From positions 1 through 48,644 of the forward strand of contig NZ_SSXE01000055.1 in NCBI RefSeq assembly GCF_021699195.1: 48,644 bases of DNA, read 5' to 3'. Positions 15,851-22,468 of this stretch are shown one piece after another. Position 1 is the stretch's first letter. The number at the start of each line of letters is the position of its first letter. Under the pieces are notes generated by a model. It made no database searches. It saw nothing but the letters and a program-made list of their open reading frames with translations, and was not told the DNA's origin. Position numbers and translations under genes: made by a program. This DNA comes from Nonomuraea sp. MG754425 (GTDB lineage: Bacteria > Actinomycetota > Actinomycetes > Streptosporangiales > Streptosporangiaceae).

Positions 15851-17092
15851 TTACTTGACGCGGGCCAGGGGGGCACAGAGGAGGAGGCGGACACCTCCGG
15901 CGACCACGACGGCGCCGATGGCGGCCAGGGCGACCGGCGCGGAGGTGACGCCCGCGAGCGAGACGAACACGAGCGGGCCGAACGGGGCGAGCCACGTCAC
16001 CATCGAGATGAGCGCGGCGAAAACCCTGCCGCGCATCTGGGGTTCGACCTCGAGCTGCACATAAGAGGACATGGCCACCTGCGCCGCGCCCGCGGGTATC
16101 CCGGCGACGGCCATGAAGAGGAGCGCCGGCCAGCCGCCGCCCGCCCACGCGACGAGGGCCAGCGCACCGCCCTGGATCAGGAAGTTGTACCGCAGGACGG
16201 CACCGCGCCGGTCCGCCAGCGAGGTCCGGTTCAGCAGGAACATGCCCAGGACGCGGCCGACGGCCAGGGCGCCCAGCATGAAGCCGTACTGTTCGCTGCC
16301 CTGCTCGCCGGTCGCCGACAGCAGGAGAGGCAGGACGAACGGCACGGAGCCCGTGGCGAAATCCATCACCGGAAAGGTGCGGAAGCACGGGCCGAGCACG
16401 GGATGCCGCATCAGGAACCGCAGGCCCTCACCAGCGGCGCGCAACTTGCTGGGCCGCGGACCGGCAGAGTCGGCAACCGGCTCCGGCGCAGGCATGCGAC
16501 GCCCGGCACAGAGGATCATCACGGCGCAGAACGCGAAGGTCGCGGCGTCCACGAGCATCAGCGTGCCCGGCTCGACCCAGCTCAGCAGCACACCCGCGAG
16601 CGCCGGCCCGGCGATGCCGCAGACGCTGAGAGCACCGAGCACCCAGGCGTCCATCGCGATGAGACCGCGCTTGTCGCCGATGATGCGGGGCAAGGTCGCC
16701 TGCAGCGCCGGCGTCGCGACCACGCTCACGAAGGTGAGGAGAACGGCCAGGCAGATCGTCACGGCCAGGGAGGACCGGTCGATGAGCAACAGCAGCCCGA
16801 GCAGCGCCACCAGCAGGCAGCGGACGACGTCCGTGGAGATGAGCAGGCGGATACGGTCGTAGCGATCGACGAACACACCCGCGAACATGCCGACAACGGC
16901 TGTGGGCAGTGCCAGGGCCACACCCAGCGACGCAAGCCCGAACACCCCGTGTTCCGCCATGTTCAGGGTGAGCGCCACCCGGAAAAAATGGTCACCCAGG
17001 ACCGAGACGGTGAAGCCGATCCAGATGAAGGAGAACGCAGGAGTGCGCAGCGGGTGACGGTATTCCTGTTGTTCCTGCTCGTCAATTGCCAT
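15851..17092 (-). CDS. MFS exporter
   Basis: The 413-residue product has about 12 hydrophobic spans and the MFS-3 (enterobactin exporter EntS-like) layout, starting FIWIGFTVSVLGDHFF and carrying the loop 2-3 motif GVFVDRYDRIRLL. ATG at 17092 (MAIDEQEQQ) is preferred; the frame can be opened from 17155, but that ATG lies in the loop of the hairpin after the precursor gene. It is the first gene after the precursor and 21 bases before the halogenase. Export of the mature or leader-bearing peptide is the natural inference. Proton-driven efflux is the family mechanism. Confidence 0.88.
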   Translation of the reverse strand: MAIDEQEQQEYRHPLRTPAFSFIWIGFTVSVLGDHFFRVALTLNMAEHGVFGLASLGVALALPTAVVGMFAGVFVDRYDRIRLLISTDVVRCLLVALLGLLLLIDRSSLAVTICLAVLLTFVSVVATPALQATLPRIIGDKRGLIAMDAWVLGALSVCGIAGPALAGVLLSWVEPGTLMLVDAATFAFCAVMILCAGRRMPAPEPVADSAGPRPSKLRAAGEGLRFLMRHPVLGPCFRTFPVMDFATGSVPFVLPLLLSATGEQGSEQYGFMLGALAVGRVLGMFLLNRTSLADRRGAVLRYNFLIQGGALALVAWAGGGWPALLFMAVAGIPAGAAQVAMSSYVQLEVEPQMRGRVFAALISMVTWLAPFGPLVFVSLAGVTSAPVALAAIGAVVVAGGVRLLLCAPLARVK

Positions 17093-17135
17093 TTCTCTCG
17101 ATTCGCGCGGAGTGGCGTTGCCGAACGGCAGCACC

Positions 17136-17163
17136 CCGGAGGCACGTCGAGACATGCCTCCGG
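17136..17163 (-). promoter_or_regulatory. Hairpin between precursor and biosynthetic genes (attenuator-like)
   Basis: A perfect 9-bp inverted repeat, CCGGAGGCA and TGCCTCCGG, encloses a 10-base loop. It lies 33 bases after the precursor stop and 43 bases before the MFS start. No T-run follows, so it is not a classic intrinsic terminator. Such a stem could stabilise the precursor mRNA or reduce read-through so that precursor is made in excess over enzymes. Confidence 0.6.
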
Positions 17164-17196
17164 AGCACTGGAAAATCTGGCGTCAGATGCCGGAGA

Positions 17197-17331
17197 TTAC
17201 TGCGCCTGGTAGTTGTACTCGGCGGCCAGCAGGACGCCGAACTCCTCCAGCAGTTCGCTCTCGGAGGCGTTCAGGGAGAACTCGGTCTCCGCGACGGGCG
17301 CATTGGCCTTCTCGGTAGCGCTCATGGGCAT
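17197..17331 (-). CDS. Candidate RiPP precursor peptide, 44 residues
   Basis: ATG at 17331 has AAGGGA 6 bases upstream and encodes 44 residues ending LLEEFGVLLAAEYNYQAQ, then TAA. The N-terminal part is Glu/Ala/Ser rich and acidic with a likely amphipathic helix (ESELLEEFGVLL), as in many leader peptides, and the tail has two Tyr, one Asn and two Gln. There is no Cys, Ser or Thr in the last 15 residues, so lanthionine or azole chemistry is not expected. A second ATG two codons on is possible but farther from the ribosome site. It is the first gene of the coupled operon, followed by a hairpin, an exporter and the modifying enzymes. The precursor assignment is inference from size and place; no sequence family is recognised. 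Confidence 0.72.
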   Translation of the reverse strand: MPMSATEKANAPVAETEFSLNASESELLEEFGVLLAAEYNYQAQ

Positions 17332-17787
17332 ACCACATCCCTTCCGAACTGATTTCGCTCCTGTTTCCGGGGAGAACATTCCGATTCGGCGCCGTTAGTA
17401 CGTCTTCCCCAAGCGGTAATGTACGCAGTTGCGGTATGGAGGTGGTATGTAGCCGTGCCCATCGCGCGCTTCCCACGAAAAACCGGCCGCCGAGGTCCAG
17501 GGTCTCCAATCGGTCCTGACCCGATGTCAACGTCTCCAACCTCGGCTTTTGTGCGCTCGGCAGGACGGAGGCGCTCCTCCTTGGTACTGGGCGGCACCCG
17601 CGAAATTCCCGCCGACCGCGTCGCGGCAGGGCGGCCCCACCGCTCGCCTCCCGAAAGGCCGCCGGCGCCGCCCGTGTCAAGCTCCGCGCACCGGGCGAAT
17701 GCGCCACCGCTCAGTCGATGACCCGCACAAACGCCGCTGCCGACCGGCGGCGGGCGCGCGTCCGCGGCACTTCCTTCCGGACGCCGG
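17332..17787. other. Upstream region of the RiPP operon, no gene recognised
   Basis: This 456-base stretch must hold the operon's promoter unless it is read through from 17788-18579. GC content is lower than in the neighbours. Three GGTAT/GGTAA-type repeats occur on the plus strand at about 17414, 17432 and 17443 (starts 18 and 11 bases apart), and two TTGACA boxes occur on the minus strand without a convincing -10 partner. No -10/-35 pair can be named with confidence. Confidence 0.4.
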
Positions 17788-18579
17788 CTACGAACCTATG
17801 GTCGTCGTCTCAACGATCTTGACAGTCCGCACCTCGGGCCTTTCTAGCCACTCGGCGAGCGATTCTCCTGAGTATCCATAGGTGAGCAGCCCGTAGATTT
17901 CGCCTTGTCGCGCGGCCTGGCGCAGCACATCGAGGTCGAGGCCGAGGGATCTCAGATTCAGCGCGTCGGTCCAGTCCAGTTCGGCTGCCCAGCGCCGGAA
18001 GAGTTCGATCGGTGACGTGCTCTCGCACTCTCGTTCATAAATCGCGCACGCTCTCCAGTAGACGGGCTTTCCAGCGGCTCCTGGCGATTCGGAGACGAAT
18101 AGGTAAAGCGCGTCCGATCGGATGTCCCGCACTTCCAGCGCGGTGCTGAGCTCGTCCTCCTTCAGGGGGGCGGCCAGTTCCACTATGGCGGTGGCAAAAG
18201 CATTGTCGGGTAGTGCGGAAATCTCTTCGCGTGCTCGGGCTTTCGCCGGCTCGGCCGGCCCTCTGCCGCCCCCGAACGAGCGGAGCAGTGGGCTCATCTT
18301 TGTTTCGGGCAGGTCAGGGGCCGAAACGAGGCCCAGTACGTTCGTCGAAACAGTGCCGTCTGCTCGACGGCCCTCGGAGCGCGGGTGCAGTTCGAAAGCG
18401 CCTACTTGTGCGCTCGTCGACAAGGGGTCCGTGCGCACGGTTGAGTCCACCAGGACATGATATTCCGGATGCGCCACCTGAAAGGCTCCGCCATAAACCT
18501 CGCGCACGCGTCCGGAGCGCTCGCCCAGGAAATGGACGCCTTCCAGCGCGCAGATCAGGATGAGCGCCGGCACGATCAC
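17788..18579 (-). CDS. Unknown membrane-anchored protein
   Basis: The 263-residue product starts with one hydrophobic segment (VIVPALILICALEGVHFLG) followed by a polar domain with no family I recognise; it is likely anchored with the domain outside. The frame's first standard start is GTG at 18579, which lacks a ribosome site. A good AGGGAG lies 5 bases before an in-frame ATT at 18606, overlapping the stop of the preceding gene, so a rare ATT start giving 9 more residues (KITY before the membrane span) is possible. Codon use is less GC-biased than in the RiPP operon. It follows the DUF4236 gene on the same strand. A regulatory link to the adjacent operon cannot be excluded. Confidence 0.7.
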   Translation of the reverse strand: MIVPALILICALEGVHFLGERSGRVREVYGGAFQVAHPEYHVLVDSTVRTDPLSTSAQVGAFELHPRSEGRRADGTVSTNVLGLVSAPDLPETKMSPLLRSFGGGRGPAEPAKARAREEISALPDNAFATAIVELAAPLKEDELSTALEVRDIRSDALYLFVSESPGAAGKPVYWRACAIYERECESTSPIELFRRWAAELDWTDALNLRSLGLDLDVLRQAARQGEIYGLLTYGYSGESLAEWLERPEVRTVKIVETTTIGS

Positions 18580-18616
18580 GTACGTGATTTTCGGTAAATT
18601 CGGAATGACTTCTCCC

Positions 18617-19402
18617 TCAAGGGGTGATCACAGGTGGGCGGGCGGCGATGGACTGGTGGAGTGCGTTCGCCACGGCGTGGACGAGCGGGGCCTGAGAGGC
18701 GTCCCAGACGAGGTTGAGACCGCTGTGGCTGCGGAGGACGAGTCTGCCGTACAGCAGGATGGGCAGGCGGGCGTTGTTCTTGAAACGGCGGTCGGGGCCG
18801 CCCTTGACGTTGACGTAGCGCCAGGTGGAGTCCACGACCGTGCCGTCGTGGGGCACCGGGCCCGTTTCGATGAAGCGGGCGTGTTCCACGCCGGCCTGGA
18901 GGTGCTGGTAGGTGAGGTCGGCGACGTGGCGGCCGTCCCGGAACAGGACCCGGTCGGGGAGGAAGTGCACCGACAGGCTGCCCGCGGTCAGGGTCGGGAC
19001 GGCGACGTTGGTGACCAGGATCCGCGGTCCCGTCAACCGGGCCGAGGCGTTCATCCGGTGCAGCAGGTTGGCGGCGCCGGCGTTCACCTTGAACTGGTAG
19101 GTGCTGGTGATCGCCCCGGACGCGGTGATCAGCCAGAACCCGTGGGCTCGCCGGAGGTCGGTGATCGAGCTGACCAGGTGATCGAAGCGCCGGGCGGCGT
19201 CGTCGGTCACGTCGTACATGACGACCACCGCGCGAGCCGCCCGATCACGCAACGCCACGCAGAGTCCCATGCGCACGACGTTGCCGCGGGGGCCCATCCG
19301 CGCCCGAAGGCCCGGGATTCCGGTCGAGACTCCCATCCCGGCCTGGCTGAGGGTGAAACGGAACGGTCCAACTCTGAGGCGGGTGCGCACATGGAAACCC
19401 AC
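18617..19402 (-). CDS. DUF4236-domain protein
   Basis: The 261-residue product opens with GFHVRTRLRVGPFRFTLS followed by AGMGVSTGIPGLRARMGPRGN, the pattern of the DUF4236 domain. The rest (YDVTDDAARRFDHLVSSI, and later segments such as GRLVLRSHSGLNLVWDASQ) is unassigned; DUF4236 proteins often carry a variable C-terminal part. The start is GTG at 19402, matching the usual MGF beginning of the domain. It precedes the membrane-anchored unknown gene by a short gap, with that gene's ribosome site overlapping this stop, so the two are probably one transcription unit. Function unknown. Confidence 0.8.
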   Translation of the reverse strand: MGFHVRTRLRVGPFRFTLSQAGMGVSTGIPGLRARMGPRGNVVRMGLCVALRDRAARAVVVMYDVTDDAARRFDHLVSSITDLRRAHGFWLITASGAITSTYQFKVNAGAANLLHRMNASARLTGPRILVTNVAVPTLTAGSLSVHFLPDRVLFRDGRHVADLTYQHLQAGVEHARFIETGPVPHDGTVVDSTWRYVNVKGGPDRRFKNNARLPILLYGRLVLRSHSGLNLVWDASQAPLVHAVANALHQSIAARPPVITP

Positions 19403-19518
19403 GATGAGGAATCCGTCCGGCCCGGGCGCCCGTTACCGGGCTCCGCGGGCGCCATCGCGGCAAGCACGGAGGGTGACGTCTCGATTACGCCTGCCAGATG
19501 TGGGGAAGGCACCGGGGT

Positions 19519-20598
19519 ATGGCGTTCACCGGCCCGGCCGTCGGCAAGCGGTACAAGATCAAGCATGTGAAGAGCGGGAGGTACCTGGCGCACGCTCAGC
19601 TCATCGACGGGCAAGCCGATGAGTACGTCTTCTACCCGACGAGCGCCGACCCCGACTACCACATGGTGCTCATCTGGAGCAGGGCGCAACTCGAATGCCT
19701 GAAGTCCGTCGAGGGGGAGTCCCTGCTCATCTCGCTCGCCCCCGTCAAGCCGGAGCACAAGGACGACTTCACCGTGACGGACGAGAAGGAGGCGACCTTC
19801 GAGCTGGAAGCCGTGGGTGAGCACTTCCTGTTCCGCCATCCCGACACCGACACCTACCTGCACTCCCAGGTCATGAACGCCAACGCCACCCTGCTCCGCG
19901 CCGGCAGCCGCGAACAGGCCTCCGACGACGTGTTCGCCCTGGAGGAGACCGGGACCTACGACGCCGTCGTCGAGGCGTGGGAGGAGGCCAAGTCCGTCAC
20001 GGGCGCGATTCCGTCACCGCCGAAGCTGACGTCGCTGGACAAGCCCGCCGACGACTACCCCGCCAGTCCCGAAAAGGGCCCCCTCACCGGCAAGACGGTC
20101 GTCCCCTGGTTCCTTGTCGAACGCGACGGCACCCACGACTCCCACTGGCAGTCGTTCAACACCCCCTACTACATCATCGACCGGCATTCGCGCTGGCACC
20201 TGGAGAAGTTCCAGGTGTATGCCAACAACACCACCGAGTCGCGCGAGTGGAGCACCACCGTCGGCGTGACCAAGAGCGAGAGCACGGAGATCGACAAGAC
20301 GCTCAACATGAGCGTCACCGCCGAGGCCGGCTTCGCCTTCGAAGGCGTCAGCGCGGGCGTCAGCACCACCGTGTCGCGGGGGCTCGACGTCCGATGCGTC
20401 AAGTCGACCGAGACGAGCTGGACCGGCACCTACCAGGAGTCCAAGCAGATCGCGCCCACCGGCGGCGACGAGGCGATCGGCACTTGGCTCCGCCACGACC
20501 GGTACCGCATCTACCGGGCCGACGGGCAACACCTCCTGATGCCGTTCGAGGTCGTCGACCCCACCCCGCACCAGGACAGCTACACCGACAAGACGTAG
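19519..20598 (+). CDS. Beta-trefoil plus aerolysin/Toxin_10-like pore-forming protein (candidate)
   Basis: The 359-residue product has two parts. Residues 1-150 contain lectin-like segments (GKRYKIKHVKSGRYLAH, later EHFLFRHPDTDTYLHSQ) that fit a beta-trefoil. Residues 205-350 hold PYYIIDRHSRWHLEKF and a long alternating Ser/Thr/hydrophobic stretch (from EWSTTVGVTKSESTEID to AGVSTTVSRG) like the amphipathic insertion hairpin of aerolysin or binary-toxin type proteins. There is no signal peptide, as in several insecticidal proteins released by lysis. ATG at 19519 is chosen over 19498 because GGAAGG lies upstream. It stands alone, divergent from the DUF4236 gene. The fold assignment is by pattern and needs structure prediction; a plain carbohydrate-binding role is the alternative. 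Confidence 0.55.
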   Translation: MAFTGPAVGKRYKIKHVKSGRYLAHAQLIDGQADEYVFYPTSADPDYHMVLIWSRAQLECLKSVEGESLLISLAPVKPEHKDDFTVTDEKEATFELEAVGEHFLFRHPDTDTYLHSQVMNANATLLRAGSREQASDDVFALEETGTYDAVVEAWEEAKSVTGAIPSPPKLTSLDKPADDYPASPEKGPLTGKTVVPWFLVERDGTHDSHWQSFNTPYYIIDRHSRWHLEKFQVYANNTTESREWSTTVGVTKSESTEIDKTLNMSVTAEAGFAFEGVSAGVSTTVSRGLDVRCVKSTETSWTGTYQESKQIAPTGGDEAIGTWLRHDRYRIYRADGQHLLMPFEVVDPTPHQDSYTDKT

Positions 20599-20732
20599 CG
20601 CGACCGTTGCCGGCCGTGCGGAGTTCCGCGCGTGGATGGCAGGGGAGCCGACCGGGCCCGATCCGGAGAAGACGGCGCTGTCGCGGCTTTACGTCCTCGG
20701 TCCGGTGGTCCACCGACAGGTACGGACGCGCC

Positions 20733-21728
20733 CTACGCGTCGGTGAGGACGGTGCCGATCTCCGCCATCCGCTCGGCCGCGTAACCGGGGTCGATCAACG
20801 CCTCGGGAGTGTGCAGGCCGGGCGGCACGGGGGCGCCGCGCAGGCCGAGCAGCCGCTCGACGCCGAGGGCGATGCCGAGCGCCGTCAGGGGGCGCTGCCC
20901 CTCCGGGTGGAGCAGGTAGCGGCTCGTCCTCCGGGGTGCGCCCGCGCGGTCCACGCCTTCGAGGACGATCCTGACCTCCGTGGACGCGGGCCCGCCGCGC
21001 CGTCTGCCCGCCGATTCACCGATCGCGAACGCGAAGCGGACGTTGGGCGCGCCCGTCGCGAGGGCCAGGCTCGGCACGTCGAGGATGGGGACGATCTGGC
21101 CCGGCAGCACGGCGCCGTCGACGGCGGTGACCTCCACCTCCGCGTCGGGGCCGCTGACCCAGTGGAAGACGCCGTCGCGCCGGACGTGCCCCGCCGAGGA
21201 GGCGGCCAGCAGGCGTTCCATGTCCACCATGGCCGCGGGCCCGCCGCTGTCCTGGTCGTCCAGCACGCCGCTGACCTCGATGGTGTCGAGCCGGTCGAAC
21301 TCCCCGGCCAGGCCGAGCACCGCGAGGACGACGAGCCCCGCGTACCAGTGGCTGGCCAGCAGGATCGGCGTCGCGCCGGCTCGCAGGCCGGCGGCGACGA
21401 CCTCGGGCCCGATGTCGACCAGGCCGCTGGAGATGCTGACGTAGGGCAGGCCGCGGTCCTGCGCGTAACGCAGTCCGTTCAGGTGGCTGTCCCACACCGT
21501 CGCCACGACCGCCGAGTAGCCGCCGGTCTCCTGGAGGCCGAGGTCGCCGCGCCGCAGATCGATGGTCGCGGCTGTCGCGCCGCCGAGTTCGTCGGCGACC
21601 CGCCGGGCGCGGCCGAGATCGCGGCCCGCGATCGTCAGCGGCAGCTCCGGGTACCACCGGCGCAGGAGGGTCGCGGTCCCCGCGCCCGCCTGGCCGGATC
21701 CGCCCATGATCAGTACGGAGTGCTCCAT
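20733..21728 (-). CDS. Saccharopine dehydrogenase-like NAD(P)-binding protein
   Basis: The 331-residue product starts HSVLIMGGSGQAGAGTATLLRR, a Rossmann GxxGxxG motif, and continues with LTIAGRDLGRARRVADELGG, as in the saccharopine dehydrogenase NADP-binding family. A later CxxxH-type catalytic site is not obvious, and the C-terminal half is diverged, so the substrate is unknown. ATG at 21728 has GAGG 8 bases upstream. It is divergent from the TetR gene at 21807 with paired operators between them, which implies repression by that regulator and relief by a ligand related to its substrate. Confidence 0.75.
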   Translation of the reverse strand: MEHSVLIMGGSGQAGAGTATLLRRWYPELPLTIAGRDLGRARRVADELGGATAATIDLRRGDLGLQETGGYSAVVATVWDSHLNGLRYAQDRGLPYVSISSGLVDIGPEVVAAGLRAGATPILLASHWYAGLVVLAVLGLAGEFDRLDTIEVSGVLDDQDSGGPAAMVDMERLLAASSAGHVRRDGVFHWVSGPDAEVEVTAVDGAVLPGQIVPILDVPSLALATGAPNVRFAFAIGESAGRRRGGPASTEVRIVLEGVDRAGAPRRTSRYLLHPEGQRPLTALGIALGVERLLGLRGAPVPPGLHTPEALIDPGYAAERMAEIGTVLTDA

Positions 21729-21749
21729 GGTGCTGTCCTCTCGCTAACC

Positions 21750-21774
21750 TACATTCTGTAACTTACATTTTGTA
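21750..21774. promoter_or_regulatory. Twin TetR operator candidates
   Basis: Two 11-base palindromes, TACATTCTGTA (21750-21760) and TACATTTTGTA (21764-21774), share TACA-N3-TGTA and are 14 bases apart centre to centre. They sit in the 78-base gap between two divergent genes, one of them a TetR regulator. Confidence 0.65.
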
Positions 21775-21806
21775 GCTTAAGCTGAGACGCGACGCAAGGG
21801 AGGACG

Positions 21807-22397
21807 ATGGCCACGGGATCGACTCGCCTGTCCAAGCCGGCCAGGCGGGAGCAGTTGCTCGACACCGCCATGACGATCGTGCGCGCCCACGGCACCGACA
21901 GCCTCACGCTGCTCAGCCTGGCGGAGGCCGCCGGAGTGAGCAGACCAGTCGTCTACGACCACTTCGGCACCCGCCCCGGCCTGCTGATCGCGCTCTACCG
22001 GCGGCTCGACGAGCGGCACCGGGCCGCCTCGGAGGAGGCCCTGCGCGACGCCCCGGCCGTCCCCCGCGAGATCGCCCGCGTGCTGAGCGCCGCCTACTTC
22101 GCCTGCGCCACCGACATGCCGGAGTGGACCGCCATCTCGGCCGCGCTCAAGGGAAACCAGGAGATGGAGGCGATCGAGCGCGAACTGCTCGACGGCTACA
22201 TCGACCTGATGGCCACCGCCCTGCGGCCGTACTCCGGGCTCACGCAGCAGGCCCTCCGGCTCCGCTGCGTCGGCGTGCTGGGCGCGGCCGAGGCGATCGC
22301 CGCGGAACTGAACCGGGGGCGCGCCACCGTCGCCGCGGCCATCGCGGCGCTGACGGACCTCACCGCCGCCGGCCTCGACGCGGGCACTCAGGGCTGA
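21807..22397 (+). CDS. TetR/AcrR family transcriptional regulator
   Basis: The 196-residue product has the N-terminal TetR HTH: REQLLDTAMTIVRAHGTDSLTLLSLAEAAGVSRPVVYDHFGTR at residues 14-56, with helix-turn-helix residues in LSLAEAAGVSRPVVYDHF. The C-terminal 140 residues form the usual helical ligand domain. ATG at 21807 has GGGAGG directly upstream. It very likely binds the TACA-N3-TGTA pair in the divergent promoter region and controls itself and the saccharopine-dehydrogenase-like gene. Ligand unknown. Confidence 0.9.
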   Translation: MATGSTRLSKPARREQLLDTAMTIVRAHGTDSLTLLSLAEAAGVSRPVVYDHFGTRPGLLIALYRRLDERHRAASEEALRDAPAVPREIARVLSAAYFACATDMPEWTAISAALKGNQEMEAIERELLDGYIDLMATALRPYSGLTQQALRLRCVGVLGAAEAIAAELNRGRATVAAAIAALTDLTAAGLDAGTQG

Positions 22398-22468
22398 CGG
22401 CGCCGCGGCCGGGATGCCCGCGCACTCGCCGGCCGGTCAAGCGTCCAGAAGCGCGAGATCGAAGATCG

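Noticed and set aside
14576..17212. 878-codon open frame on the plus strand opposite the halogenase and MFS genes
   Set aside because: Low-complexity Gly/Arg/Glu/Asp translation with no domain; it is the usual antisense shadow of high-GC coding DNA.
17520..17570. Repeat of RLETL in a minus-strand frame upstream of the precursor (possible multi-core precursor)
   Set aside because: Only two short units, no start codon or ribosome site, and the frame continues into unrelated sequence.
17322..17597. 91-codon minus-strand frame as an alternative precursor overlapping the real one
   Set aside because: Third positions are not GC-biased, no ribosome site suits the GTG start, and it overlaps the better-supported 44-residue ORF in another frame.
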